Shown one piece after another: positions 52,817-62,564 of a stretch of 64,000 nt of DNA; position 1 is the stretch's first letter, and every line of letters starts with the position of its first letter. Under the pieces are notes generated by a model. The model had not been told where the DNA came from. It saw only the letters and a list, made by a program, of their open reading frames with translations, and searched no databases. The position numbers and the translations under genes were made by a program. The DNA lies in assembly GCA_003169695.1 (NCBI GenBank), contig PNAS01000056.1:1-64000 (forward strand). The letters run 5' to 3'. Source of the DNA: Spartobacteria bacterium. Its GTDB lineage: Bacteria > Verrucomicrobiota > Verrucomicrobiia > Chthoniobacterales > UBA10450.

Positions 52817-55129
52817 ATGAAACACCGATTTTCGCTAGGCTGTTTTCTTTTCCTGTTATCGATCAGCGCCGCCGCCCTCAGCAGCAACGCGACCGCCGAA
52901 AAGCGCAACATTACCGAGAAGGACCTTTTCAATTTCGTCTGGATCGGCGATGCGCAGGTCTCGCCGGACGGCTCGCGGGTGGCTTTCGTGCGCGTAACGG
53001 TCAACGAAAAGAAGGAGGGTTATAATACCTCCATCTGGACCGTACCGGCCGCCGGGAAGGAAGAACCTCATCGCCTAACGAGTGGTGAGCGCGATTCATC
53101 ACCTCGCTGGTCGCCCGATGGAAAGTATCTCGTCTTTACGCGCTCGACCGAGAAGGACGGGAAGCCGGAGCCGCCGCAACTGTTCATGCTCTCGATGGCG
53201 GGTGGCGACGCTTTTCCCTTTACCACTTTGCCCAAAGGCGCGGGTGATCCGAGGTGGTCGCCAGATGGGAAAGCGATCGCTTTCACCAGCACGACTAACC
53301 CCGAGGATCTGGCGAAGCAGGAAAAGAAAAAGCGCAAAGAAGAGGAGTTGAAGCAGGCGGTCGCGGCCGAAGCATCGCCATCGTCGGGCAAGGACAGTGG
53401 GAAGGAAAAGCAGAAGCCCGCGGAGGCCGCGGTGAAACAAGCGGAATCGGAAGCCGAGCACGAAAGCGACATCCACATCGTGACCCGCGCGGTGTATCGG
53501 GGGAATGACGAAGGCTACTACGATTTCAAACGGCCGCAGCACATCTGGGTTGTGCAGGCGCCGCGCAACGCCGACGAGAAAGTGCAGCCGAAGCAACTGA
53601 CGAGCGGCCGTTTCGACGAGGGCGCGACTCTTTGGTCGAAAGATGGCGCGCAGATTTATTTCACGTCGCTCCATAACGACGAGCCGTACTACGAGCGCCC
53701 TAAGACGGAGCTTTATTCGATCCCGGCGAGTGGCGGAGAGGCCGCGAAGCTGACGACAATCGAAATGGACACCGGCGAATTTGCGCTCAGCCCGGATGGT
53801 AAACAGATCGCGTTCATTGCTTCGGCGGAGCAGCCGGTCAATTCCTACACGCAGCCCGATTTGTGGGTGCTCGATCTGGTGAAGGACGCGAAGCCGCGGA
53901 ATCTCACCACCGCCTTTGACTGGGATGTCGGTGCGAGCGTCTTCGGAGATAACGACGCTCCCCGCGGCGGTGGGGGAAACGTTCCGATCTGGACGCCCGA
54001 CGGCAAGAGCATCGTCGAGAACTTCGCGAAGGAAGGACAAACGAATCTAGGCTCGTTCGATGTCGCGACCGGAGCAGTCACGGAAATCACGAAAGGGAAT
54101 CAAGCCATCGTGCGGTTTCGCGCGGCGCCTGACACTTCGAAGCTGGTTTATTTTCTCTCCACGGCGACGCGGATCGGCGACCTATTCTGGCTTGATCGCG
54201 TAAGCGGCGAAGCGCGTCAGCTCACGCACAGCAACGACGAATTGTTCAGTCAGCTCAACCTGACTGAGCCGGAAGAAATCCGGTATCAGAGTTTCGATGG
54301 GAAACGTATCCAAGCCTGGTTGCAAAAGCCGCCGGGATTCGATCCGGCCAAGAAGTATCCGCTCATTCTAAATATCCACGGTGGCCCGCACGCGGCGTAT
54401 GGATACATTTTCGAACACGAGTTTCAGTGGATGGCGGCGAAGGGCTACGTTGTGCTTTATCCGAATCCGCGCGGGAGCACCAGCTATGGCCAGGATTTTG
54501 GAAACGTGATCCAGTTCCATTACCCGGGCGACGATTACAAAGACCTGATGCTCGGCGTGGATGAAGGGATCAAGCGGGGATACATCGACGCGAAAAAACT
54601 CGGCGTGACTGGCGGCAGCGGTGGCGGGCTGTTGACGAACTGGGTCGTGGGTCACACCGACCGTTTCGCGGCCGGGGTCTCACAGCGCGATATCGCGAGC
54701 TGGACCGATTGGTGGTACACGGCCGATTTTACCCTCTTCCAGCCTACCTGGTTCAAAGCGCCGCCCTTTCAAGATCCGGAAGATTTCAAAGCGCGCTCGC
54801 CGATCACGTACATCAAAGATGTGAAAACGCCGTTGATGTTGATTTTGGGCGAGAACGATTACCGCACGCCTCCCGGCGCGGGTGGCGAACAAATGTTTCG
54901 CGCGCTGAAGTTCCGGAGGATTCCAACCGTGATGGTGAAGTTTCCAAATGAAACGCACGAACTGTCGCGCTCCGGCGGGCCGTGGCATCGTGTGGAAAGA
55001 CTGGAGCACATTGTTGGTTGGTTCGATCGGTGGCTGATGGGAACGGCGAAGCCGGAATATGACGTCGCGCCGGAGGGCGAAGTGTCAGTGAAACCAAGCG
55101 CCGCTCCGAAAGCGAAACCGCCGCTCTGA
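52817..55129 (+). CDS. S9-family prolyl oligopeptidase/dipeptidyl aminopeptidase-like serine peptidase
   Basis: 770-aa exported peptidase. The signal peptide is LGCFLFLLSISAAALSSNATA. The N-terminal half is a beta-propeller of TolB/WD-like repeats (SPRWSPDGKYLVFTRS, DPRWSPDGKAIAFTST, FALSPDGKQIAFIAS, PIWTPDGKSIVENF). The alpha/beta-hydrolase half has the catalytic triad Ser601 in GVTGGSGGGLLTNW, Asp681 in LGENDYRTP and His714 in NETHELSR. A charged Lys/Glu-rich insert (residues about 170-215) is unusual. The preference for short peptides is known for the family, but the substrate is not. glpX follows after 103 bp. Confidence 0.92.
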   Translation: MKHRFSLGCFLFLLSISAAALSSNATAEKRNITEKDLFNFVWIGDAQVSPDGSRVAFVRVTVNEKKEGYNTSIWTVPAAGKEEPHRLTSGERDSSPRWSPDGKYLVFTRSTEKDGKPEPPQLFMLSMAGGDAFPFTTLPKGAGDPRWSPDGKAIAFTSTTNPEDLAKQEKKKRKEEELKQAVAAEASPSSGKDSGKEKQKPAEAAVKQAESEAEHESDIHIVTRAVYRGNDEGYYDFKRPQHIWVVQAPRNADEKVQPKQLTSGRFDEGATLWSKDGAQIYFTSLHNDEPYYERPKTELYSIPASGGEAAKLTTIEMDTGEFALSPDGKQIAFIASAEQPVNSYTQPDLWVLDLVKDAKPRNLTTAFDWDVGASVFGDNDAPRGGGGNVPIWTPDGKSIVENFAKEGQTNLGSFDVATGAVTEITKGNQAIVRFRAAPDTSKLVYFLSTATRIGDLFWLDRVSGEARQLTHSNDELFSQLNLTEPEEIRYQSFDGKRIQAWLQKPPGFDPAKKYPLILNIHGGPHAAYGYIFEHEFQWMAAKGYVVLYPNPRGSTSYGQDFGNVIQFHYPGDDYKDLMLGVDEGIKRGYIDAKKLGVTGGSGGGLLTNWVVGHTDRFAAGVSQRDIASWTDWWYTADFTLFQPTWFKAPPFQDPEDFKARSPITYIKDVKTPLMLILGENDYRTPPGAGGEQMFRALKFRRIPTVMVKFPNETHELSRSGGPWHRVERLEHIVGWFDRWLMGTAKPEYDVAPEGEVSVKPSAAPKAKPPL

Positions 55130-55232
55130 GGCGGTGCGTCCGCGGAATCAGGGATGACAGGGTGGCGGCGGGCCGAGGTCTGGCACCGAGAGTTGGCTTG
55201 TCGAATTCTCCCGGCGATGCAGAATAACCGCG

Positions 55233-56297
55233 ATGAGAATTCGGCGGCAAAACTATCACGACATCGAGCGCATTATTGAGTTCGATTTCGTGCGCGCGAC
55301 TGAGGCCGCCGCGCTGAACTCGTTGCCGTGGCTCGGACGCGGCGAGAAAGAAAAAGCCGACGCGGCGGCGTGCGATGCGCTTCGCGGAATGTTCGATCTC
55401 ATGAATATCTGCGGCGAGGTCGTGATCGGCGAAGGAATCAAGGACGACGCGCCTGGCATTTTCAAAGGCGAACAACTCGGAACATGGGTGCCGGGATCGC
55501 CGCCGTTCGACATCGCGCTCGACCCGATAGACGGCACAACCAACATTTCAAAGGGCGCGCCAAATTCGATCAGCTGCATCGCGGCGGCGAGCCCGGAGGA
55601 AGGAGTGAAGGTGGCGCTGCGAGATATCCCCTCGTTCTATATGATGAAGCTGGCGTACGGGCCGCGCGTGCTTCAGCACATGCAGATCAGTGGGATCGCA
55701 ACGATCAAGATCGAGAGTCCGATCGAGGAGACGCTGCTCGTGGTTGCGCAAGCATTGAACAAACGCGTTCAGGATGTTGTCGTGACGATGCTCGATCGGC
55801 CGCGGCACCAAGAAATTGTGGCCGAGATTCGCACGGTGGGCGCTTCGTTGCGGCTGATTAGCGACGGCGATATCGCGGCGGCGATGGCGCCATCGCTTAC
55901 CGACAGCGGCATAGACCTTTATCTCGGGATTGGCGGAGCGCCGGAAGCGGTGCTGGCCGCGGCGGGAATCAAATGCCTCGGCGGCGATATGCAATGCGTG
56001 ATGTGGCCGCGCGATGAGAAGGAGCGCAAGAGTCTCATAGCCGACGGGCACGGAGCCGATCTCGGCCGCGTTTTTTTCGCCGACGATCTCGCGAACGGCA
56101 AGAACATCATTTTTTGCGCGACGGGAATTAGTGACAGCGCGTTACTGCGTGGCGTAAAATCGCAGGGTGCAACGGCGACAACGTACTCAATTTTAATGCG
56201 GGCCAAGAGCCGAACGGTGCGATTCATTCGGGCTTCGCACGACCTGCAGAACAAAACGATTCGGCTGCGCTCGGATAATCGCGAACATAGGATTTAG
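55233..56297 (+). CDS. glpX: Class II fructose-1,6-bisphosphatase
   Basis: GlpX-type enzyme of gluconeogenesis, 354 aa. Motifs: VRATEAAALNSLPWLGRGEKEKADAAA at the start, GEVVIGEGIKDDAPG, the metal/phosphate-binding DPIDGTTNISKGAPNSIS, and later GIGGAPEAVLAAAGIKCLGGDMQCVMW, with the final RAKSRTVRFIRASHDLQNK. The residues around the class II catalytic core are intact. It could also act on sedoheptulose bisphosphate. It follows the S9 peptidase, without an evident link. Confidence 0.95.
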   Translation: MRIRRQNYHDIERIIEFDFVRATEAAALNSLPWLGRGEKEKADAAACDALRGMFDLMNICGEVVIGEGIKDDAPGIFKGEQLGTWVPGSPPFDIALDPIDGTTNISKGAPNSISCIAAASPEEGVKVALRDIPSFYMMKLAYGPRVLQHMQISGIATIKIESPIEETLLVVAQALNKRVQDVVVTMLDRPRHQEIVAEIRTVGASLRLISDGDIAAAMAPSLTDSGIDLYLGIGGAPEAVLAAAGIKCLGGDMQCVMWPRDEKERKSLIADGHGADLGRVFFADDLANGKNIIFCATGISDSALLRGVKSQGATATTYSILMRAKSRTVRFIRASHDLQNKTIRLRSDNREHRI

Positions 56298-56483
56298 AGC
56301 AATCGCGCTCGGACCACCCCGAAAAAGAACACAGTGGAGCGCTTTCTCGATTCGGTCGGAATATACGTGGGTGAGCGCAGCTAACACCCCGACAGCGAAC
56401 CGGACTCACCCAGCCGAAGGCTATTCGACATCTCTGCTCGACATCCTGTGGATCGTCTGGTCAAATTCCCAACACCTTCGCTT

Positions 56484-56879
56484 ATGAGACAAATATCCAA
56501 AACCGAGCTGTCGCCAGACAATGGCTGTATCATCGACACGAAATGGAAAGTGGGCCCGTTGAGTTACCATGCCTGCGCGGGCGTAATCGGGCAGGAACCC
56601 GCGGTGCATAACGCCCCGATGCCGGAAATTGTGGTCTACGATCACGTCGGATTCAAGGGTGCTTACGCCCGCACGAACCTCAGTTTCCATTTTCTGGGCG
56701 ATTTTTGGAACGACCGGATCAGCTCGCTTATCATCGTGAGCGGTGTCTGGCGATTTCATCGCGATGAATATTACAAGGGCGATTCGTGGGACCTCGGGCC
56801 GGGATTCTATGAATGCTTCTTCAAAGACAAGGGGCCCGATGATGTCATCAGCTCCTTCCAGGCTATCTCGCTGACTTAA
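56484..56879 (+). CDS. Beta/gamma-crystallin-like (peptidase inhibitor I36-type) protein
   Basis: 131-aa protein from ATG 56484. The recognisable part is a Greek-key beta/gamma-crystallin pair: VVYDHVGFKGAYARTNLSF, then LGDFWNDRISSLIIVSGVW and FHRDEYYKGDSWDLGPGFY, with the typical (Y/F)-x-G and N/D-D-x-S-S calcium-motif shape in NDRISSLIIVSG. No signal peptide is seen, so the protein may be cytoplasmic or secreted by other means. A GTG at 56448 would extend it. Bacterial relatives bind calcium or inhibit peptidases. Confidence 0.75.
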   Translation: MRQISKTELSPDNGCIIDTKWKVGPLSYHACAGVIGQEPAVHNAPMPEIVVYDHVGFKGAYARTNLSFHFLGDFWNDRISSLIIVSGVWRFHRDEYYKGDSWDLGPGFYECFFKDKGPDDVISSFQAISLT

Positions 56880-56927
56880 CAACAAAGATCGGGGCAATCG
56901 CGAACCCCGAGCCGGGCGATTGCATTG

Positions 56928-57878
56928 TTATTTTCCCATTGCCGCGGCGGCGATCGCGGCGACCGCTTCGGAGCAACCCCACGAGAACGTAAAGCCAGAA
57001 CCGCCGTGGCCGTAATCGTGAATGAGTGGGCGGCCGTCGCACAATTGCGCGCGCTCAAGGCGAACACCGGAACGACGAAACGGACGGAGACCGACGCGTT
57101 CGCCGAGCACATCCAGCTTGTTGATTTCGAGAACGCGGCTGCATTCGGCGACGATGCGTGCAGTGGCCAACGGATCGACAGTGCAATCATCGCTCAGTTG
57201 GTTGGTGCCCCCGAAGACGCAATCCTTTGTCCGCGGAATGGCGTACATGAGTGGAGAGTCGTTGCAAACCACCGCGTAGGGGAGGTCGATTCTTGGCACG
57301 ATCGCGATCTGGCCGCGATGCGGCTCAAGATCGGAGTCTTGCACCAGTGCCCGCGCACCGATACCGGTGCAATTGATGACGAGATCGAACGAAGGATTGA
57401 CGTCTTCCAGTTTGGCAACGCATCTGTTTGAGTGAATCTCGCCGCCCGCGTAGGCGAAACGTTGCGCGAGGTAATCGAGGTAAATGGTCGTGTCCATCAG
57501 TGGCACATTCAGCCTGAAACCCGAGACGAATGCCGCGGGAATTTCAGAGCGGAGCCGTCTCGCTCCAAGTGGCGGCGCCCATTCAGGAATTTCGATTTCA
57601 CCGGCGCGTGAGAATGTCCGCAGTTCGATGATCGAAACGCCGCTGCCCGCATCGCGCGCGAGATCAAGGAGCGTGTGGTAGGTTTCCAGCGCCCAGGCGA
57701 TCGTCCGGTCGGGAGGCCCGGCATCGTAGGGATACCAAATGGCGGCTGCTGCGGCGGAAGTGGTGCCTGGCCCAATTTGCTTTGCAAAGATCGCAGTGCG
57801 ATACCCGCGTTCGGCGAGTAAAACCGCGCAGGTTAATCCTGCAACGCCCGCGCCCACGATGGCAACTGTCTGCGCCAT
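56928..57878 (-). CDS. FAD-dependent D-amino-acid oxidase family protein
   Basis: 316-aa flavoenzyme. The N-terminus TVAIVGAGVAGLTCAVLLAERGY is the FAD motif, followed by AAAAIWYPYDAGPPDRTIAWALETYH, NCTGIGARALVQDSDLEPHRGQI and the C-terminal GLRPFRRSGVRLE and HDYGHGGSGFTFSWGCSE, in the same order as in eukaryotic DAAO. These are the family's substrate- and FAD-contacting blocks, with the GHGGSG motif near the end. It oxidises D-amino acids or related amines. Divergent from the alpha/beta hydrolase gene. Confidence 0.88.
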   Translation of the reverse strand: MAQTVAIVGAGVAGLTCAVLLAERGYRTAIFAKQIGPGTTSAAAAAIWYPYDAGPPDRTIAWALETYHTLLDLARDAGSGVSIIELRTFSRAGEIEIPEWAPPLGARRLRSEIPAAFVSGFRLNVPLMDTTIYLDYLAQRFAYAGGEIHSNRCVAKLEDVNPSFDLVINCTGIGARALVQDSDLEPHRGQIAIVPRIDLPYAVVCNDSPLMYAIPRTKDCVFGGTNQLSDDCTVDPLATARIVAECSRVLEINKLDVLGERVGLRPFRRSGVRLERAQLCDGRPLIHDYGHGGSGFTFSWGCSEAVAAIAAAAMGK

Positions 57879-57987
57879 GGCGAAAGTCTTAGGGCTGGTC
57901 TTCCCACTGCCAACCCAAAAAGCGAAGCCGGGAGCCGGGACGGAAAATGCGTGCCAAGAATAAACGGATATTTAAACTACGCCGGTA

Positions 57988-58872
57988 ATGAGCTGGAGAA
58001 CTCGCACGCTACTAAGAACGACAATTACGGTGGCGGCTTTGATCTCTTCGGCGGCACGATCATTCGCGGGCTCGCCTGCGCCTGAGTCGCGCTTCGCCCA
58101 GGTCGATGGCTCAAAGGTGCATTACACGAATTACGGCGCCGGAGAGAATGCGCTTCTCTTCGTGCATGGCTGGAGCTGCGACGAAACGTTCTGGGTTGGG
58201 CAGGCCTCCGCTCTCGCAAGCAAATTCCACGTCATCACAATCGATTTGCCCGGCCATGGCCAGAGCGATAAACCGCAGGTCCATTACACAATGGACCTTT
58301 ATGCACGCGCAATCGATGAGGTCTTGCGCGACGCAAGAGCGAAATCGGCCACGCTGGTCGGCCATAGCAACGGAACGCCTGTAATCCGGCAGTTTTATCG
58401 GAGGTTTCCCGAGAAAACGCGTGCTCTCGTCATCGTCGATGGCGGGCTGCGTCCCTTTGGAGACAAAGCGACGATGGAGAAATTCGTCGCAACGTTGAAA
58501 GCGCCGAATTATGAAGAGAACGCGGGCCGCATGATTGACGGAATGGTACGCCCGATCCAGGACGCGCCGCTCCGCGAGAGAATAAAAGTCGCGATGCTGC
58601 GCACGCCGCAGTTTGTGGCGGCGAGCGAAATGGAGGGGACGCTCGATCCGGAATTGTGGCGTCCGGACAAAATCACGGTGCCGGTGTTGATGATCCTGGC
58701 CAAGCAACCGGTCTGGACGCCGGAGTATGAGAACTTCGTGCGCGGGCTGGTGCCTGATCTCGATTACCAGACGTGGGCGAGCGTGAGCCACTTCCTCATG
58801 ATGGAAAAACCTAATGAATTCAACGCTGCTCTGACGGCGTTTCTGGAGAAGCATGGGCTCGCGAAGAATTAG
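57988..58872 (+). CDS. Alpha/beta-hydrolase fold protein, exported
   Basis: 294-aa protein with a signal peptide (LLRTTITVAALISSAARSFAG). Motifs: LFVHGWSCDETFW (oxyanion HG), LVGHSNGTPVIRQF with nucleophile Ser127, and WASVSHFLMMEKP with the catalytic His. The Asp of the triad is probably in the LMILAKQPVWTPEYE region, but this is not certain. Substrate unknown; homologues include esterases and haloperoxidase-like enzymes. mqnC lies 81 bp downstream. Confidence 0.88.
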   Translation: MSWRTRTLLRTTITVAALISSAARSFAGSPAPESRFAQVDGSKVHYTNYGAGENALLFVHGWSCDETFWVGQASALASKFHVITIDLPGHGQSDKPQVHYTMDLYARAIDEVLRDARAKSATLVGHSNGTPVIRQFYRRFPEKTRALVIVDGGLRPFGDKATMEKFVATLKAPNYEENAGRMIDGMVRPIQDAPLRERIKVAMLRTPQFVAASEMEGTLDPELWRPDKITVPVLMILAKQPVWTPEYENFVRGLVPDLDYQTWASVSHFLMMEKPNEFNAALTAFLEKHGLAKN

Positions 58873-58953
58873 CGTCTGAGCGCGCCCCGGCTGCGATTGG
58901 CGCAGGGCTGATGATGGACGTGCGATGAGGGCAGAGTTCAGCTAGATTACAGC

Positions 58954-60045
58954 ATGGTCGCTCTTCTGAGAGATGAGTTGAGTGAGAAAGTGCTCGCGGG
59001 CGAACGCATTTCGGCCGCACAAGCCCTCAAACTGTACCACTGGCCGCTCGAGGCGCTGGGTGTGCTCGCAAATGCACGCCGCGATCTGGCGAAACGGGCG
59101 AGTTACGACGAGCGCGGCTGCGAGATCGTGACTTACATCGTCGATCGGAACATCAATTACACAAACGTCTGCAACGTTTACTGCAAATTCTGCGCGTTTT
59201 ATCGGACCGAGAAAGACGAAGACCACTACGTGCTCAGCCGCGAGCAGCTCGATCAAAAGCTCGACGAACTTTCCGCCGTGGGCGGTGTTCAAATCCTAAT
59301 GCAAGGCGGACACCACCCGAAGTTATCGTTCGATTGGTACCTCGATTTGCTCCGGCACATTTGCGAAAAATATCCGCATATTAATATCCACGGCTTCAGC
59401 CCGCCGGAGCTTCAGCATTTCGCGCATCTCTTCGGCATGCCGCTGCGGGAAGTGATCTCGCAATTCAAAGACGCCGGGTTGGGATCAATCCCTGGCGGTG
59501 GCGGCGAGATTCTGGTCGACCGTGTGCGGGAACGGATCTCGCCGCTGAAATGCAATTCCGACGCGTGGCTCGAAGTGATGCAGACGGCACACGAGATCGG
59601 TTTGAATTCGAGTGCGACCATGATGTTCGGCCACGTCGAAACGATCGAAGATCGCATCGAACACCTGCAGCGGTTGCGCGATCAGCAGGACAAGAGCGGC
59701 GGATTCACGGCGTTTATCTGCTGGACGTTTCAACCGGAAAACACCGTCCTGAAAGTCGACCGGCGGACCGGCGTTTCGGAATACCTTCGGATGCAGGCGC
59801 TCGCACGTATTTTCCTGGACAACATTCCGAATATCCAAAGCTCGTGGGTGACGCAAGGGCCGGAGATCGGCCAGGTGGCCCTGAAGTACGGCGCGAATGA
59901 TTTCGGATCCGTGATGATGGAGGAAAACGTCGTGAGCAGCGCGGGGACGACGTTTCGCCTGGATGCAGAACAGATTGAGACCTTGATTCGCGATGCCGGC
60001 TACGAACCGCGCCGCAGGAATAATTGGTACGAGCTCTTGAATTAG
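58954..60045 (+). CDS. mqnC: Cyclic dehypoxanthine futalosine synthase
   Basis: Radical-SAM enzyme of the futalosine route to menaquinone; it cyclises dehypoxanthine futalosine. The 363-aa protein has the [4Fe-4S] motif C73-N-V-Y-C77-K-F-C80, GGVQILMQGGHHPKLSFDWYLDLLRHI, GLGSIPGGGGEILVDRVRERISP and TAFICWTFQPENT, which are diagnostic of MqnC rather than MqnE. It indicates menaquinone synthesis without the classical MenA-type route, consistent with ubiX at 5195. No other mqn gene is nearby. Confidence 0.94.
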   Translation: MVALLRDELSEKVLAGERISAAQALKLYHWPLEALGVLANARRDLAKRASYDERGCEIVTYIVDRNINYTNVCNVYCKFCAFYRTEKDEDHYVLSREQLDQKLDELSAVGGVQILMQGGHHPKLSFDWYLDLLRHICEKYPHINIHGFSPPELQHFAHLFGMPLREVISQFKDAGLGSIPGGGGEILVDRVRERISPLKCNSDAWLEVMQTAHEIGLNSSATMMFGHVETIEDRIEHLQRLRDQQDKSGGFTAFICWTFQPENTVLKVDRRTGVSEYLRMQALARIFLDNIPNIQSSWVTQGPEIGQVALKYGANDFGSVMMEENVVSSAGTTFRLDAEQIETLIRDAGYEPRRRNNWYELLN

Positions 60046-60179
60046 CGCCGACCAGTGCGTTCTTCTTCACCCCGCGCCCTGAGCCGCAGCCAAATCCCGC
60101 CTTGACGATGCCCACCTTCTTACCCATCAATACCGCCTGCGCCGCGTCGGATACGAATGACGCCCGGGGATTTTACCTT

Positions 60180-62507
60180 ATGAAACAATTTGTCGGTTCG
60201 ATTCGTCGCCCAGCCATGTCCATTCTGCTCGGGGTCGCCTTAGGATTCCTGAGCGGTGTGTTGGTTTATGGGCAGGAGGCGCCGAGTCAGCAGGGGCCAC
60301 CGATGATCCGGTCCGTCGAGATTCAATACGTCGGACCGCAAACGATTTCCAAGGAGCGGGTCACAGCGCAGATTCGCACGAAGGCAGGCCAGCCGTATTC
60401 CGAGTCGCTCGCCGAACTAGACATTCGTGCGCTCTACGCCACGGGCGCGGTGCAAAATGTCAGGATTTTCGCCGAGCCGGAGGGTGATGGCGTGAAGGTG
60501 ATGGTCGTTCTCCAGACGCGCTCACTCGTGCATGAAATCGAAATTGCCGGGGCCGAGCGGGTTAGTGCGAAAAAGCTGCGCAAGAACATCGACATCAAGA
60601 TCAATGGGCCGCTGAACGAAGAGGAACTCGAAAAAGGGCGGCAAAAAATCATCGACATTTACCAGGCGAAAGGCTTCACCAACATCGACGTCAAGTTCCA
60701 TGTCGACACCGATGAAGCGCGCGGAACTTCCCGCGTGATCTATACGATCAACGAAGGGGTGAAAGGCACGATCAGCGCAATCCGTTTTGAAGGGAACACA
60801 AAGTTCGGGGACCGCATCCTGCGCAAGCAGATGAAGACCAAGGGCAAGACGCTCTATTCGCTCATAGATAAATCCGGACGGCTCGATGAAACACAGCTCG
60901 AGCAGGACATCAATTCCATCCGTGAATGGTACCAGGATCACGGCTACATCGATGTCGAGGTCAAAGAGACCCGGCGAGAGCGCGCCAAGGGAAGGATGAC
61001 CATTGTAGTCGTGCTGGCAGAAGGACCGCAATATCACGTCGGCAAACTGACCATCACCGGGACAAAGGCCGCGACCGAGCAGAAGGTGCGCGCCCTTTTG
61101 AAAATGAAAGAAGGCAGCGTTTACTCGCCTAAACAGATTCGTGACGATTCGAAAAAAATCGCCGACGCCTACGGAAGCGGCGGCTACGTAGATTTGCAAG
61201 TAACGCCGCAGGGAACGCCGGCCGGCCCAAACACGGTCGACGTCAAATACACCATTGAGGAGGGCAACCCTTCGTTCGTCCAACGAATCAACATTGTCGG
61301 AAACACGCGCACAAAAGACAAAGTGATCCGGCGCGAAGTGCTGATCGCACCAGGCGACATCTTCAACAGCGTGCGGGTCGAAACGACCAAGAAACGGCTT
61401 GATAACCTTGGCTACTTTTCGAAGGTCGAAACTTACCCTGAAGACACCGGCGTGACGGGGCGCAAGGATCTCATTGTCCAGGTGGAGGAAAAACGCACTG
61501 GGTCCCTCAACTTCGGCGCGGGCTTTAGCACCGTCGATCAACTGGTCGGGTTCGTCGAATTGACTCAAGGCAATTTTGATTTGATGAATTGGCCGGGCTT
61601 CACTGGCGCGGGACAAAAGTTTCGCGCCCGTATCCAATACGGCACACAACGCAAAGATTTCGTTCTCTCGCTCACGGAGCCGTATTTTCTCGATCGTCGT
61701 CTTTCCCTTGGGGGCCAAATCTTTTACAGCGAAGCAGACTATCTCAGTACCCTTTATAACCAGGAGAACTATGGATTCTCCATCGACACCCGGAAGTCGC
61801 TCGGTCCCTTCGTGTCCGTGAGTCTGCAGTACCGGCTCGAGGCGACCAAGCTCATCAATGTGTCGTCTGCCGCCTCGAATGCGCTTCTCATCGAAGCGGG
61901 ATCGGAGACGAAAAGCCAGATCACCCCGTCCATTGTCTTCGACACCCGCGACAATCCCTTTCTGAGCAGACGCGGCACGCGAGTCCTCTTCACGCCTTTC
62001 ATCTCGGGCGGACCGCTGGGCGGGAACACTCAGATTTACGGATTCAGCCTCGAGGCCGCGCAATTTTTCCACCTCTGGAAAGACTCGATTCTCCAGCTCC
62101 AGGGTGCGATCGCGACGGTGGACACATGGGGCGGCGGTAATGAAGTTCGGATTTACGACCGCCTTTTTCTCGGGGGTTCGAATGATTTGCGCGGCTTCAA
62201 TTTTCGCGATGTTAGTCCACGGGATATCAGCGGCGAGCCGCTCGGAGGTCAATCGCTCGCCCGGGCTACCGCGGAATACACTGTTCCGATCATCGAAAAA
62301 GCGCGAGTGGCCATCTTCTACGATACGGGTTTCGTGAATGCCCCTTCGTGGGATTTCAACATGAATCATATCGTCTCGGATGTTGGCGTTGGTCTTCGGC
62401 TCGACCTGCCGATCGGACCAATTCGAATCGATTACGGCATTCCCATTCAAAAAGATGTGAACCAGGGAAACGGGAAGTTCAACTTTAACGTCGGTTATCA
62501 ATTTTGA
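60180..62507 (+). CDS. bamA: Outer-membrane protein assembly factor BamA
   Basis: Inserts beta-barrel proteins into the outer membrane. The 775-aa protein has a signal (MSILLGVALGFLSGVLVYG), five POTRA-type repeats (residues about 45-425; VDVKFHVDTDEARGTSRVIYTINEG and VDVKYTIEEGNPSFVQRINIVGNTRTKDKVIRREV are examples), and a barrel with NFGAGFSTVDQLVGFVELTQGNF, RGTRVLFTPFISGG, FLGGSNDLRGFNFRDVSPRD (the (V/I)RG(F/Y) loop motif) and the C-terminal IDYGIPIQKD and FNFNVGYQF, whose aromatic end is the barrel signature. The frame extends upstream to 60024, but ATG 60180 is chosen. Skp/OmpH follows. Confidence 0.95.
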   Translation: MKQFVGSIRRPAMSILLGVALGFLSGVLVYGQEAPSQQGPPMIRSVEIQYVGPQTISKERVTAQIRTKAGQPYSESLAELDIRALYATGAVQNVRIFAEPEGDGVKVMVVLQTRSLVHEIEIAGAERVSAKKLRKNIDIKINGPLNEEELEKGRQKIIDIYQAKGFTNIDVKFHVDTDEARGTSRVIYTINEGVKGTISAIRFEGNTKFGDRILRKQMKTKGKTLYSLIDKSGRLDETQLEQDINSIREWYQDHGYIDVEVKETRRERAKGRMTIVVVLAEGPQYHVGKLTITGTKAATEQKVRALLKMKEGSVYSPKQIRDDSKKIADAYGSGGYVDLQVTPQGTPAGPNTVDVKYTIEEGNPSFVQRINIVGNTRTKDKVIRREVLIAPGDIFNSVRVETTKKRLDNLGYFSKVETYPEDTGVTGRKDLIVQVEEKRTGSLNFGAGFSTVDQLVGFVELTQGNFDLMNWPGFTGAGQKFRARIQYGTQRKDFVLSLTEPYFLDRRLSLGGQIFYSEADYLSTLYNQENYGFSIDTRKSLGPFVSVSLQYRLEATKLINVSSAASNALLIEAGSETKSQITPSIVFDTRDNPFLSRRGTRVLFTPFISGGPLGGNTQIYGFSLEAAQFFHLWKDSILQLQGAIATVDTWGGGNEVRIYDRLFLGGSNDLRGFNFRDVSPRDISGEPLGGQSLARATAEYTVPIIEKARVAIFYDTGFVNAPSWDFNMNHIVSDVGVGLRLDLPIGPIRIDYGIPIQKDVNQGNGKFNFNVGYQF

Positions 62508-62564
62508 ACGAATGATTGCGGTCGCGGTCTAATCCCTTTCCAGCAACCTATTTTACCTCTGTTT

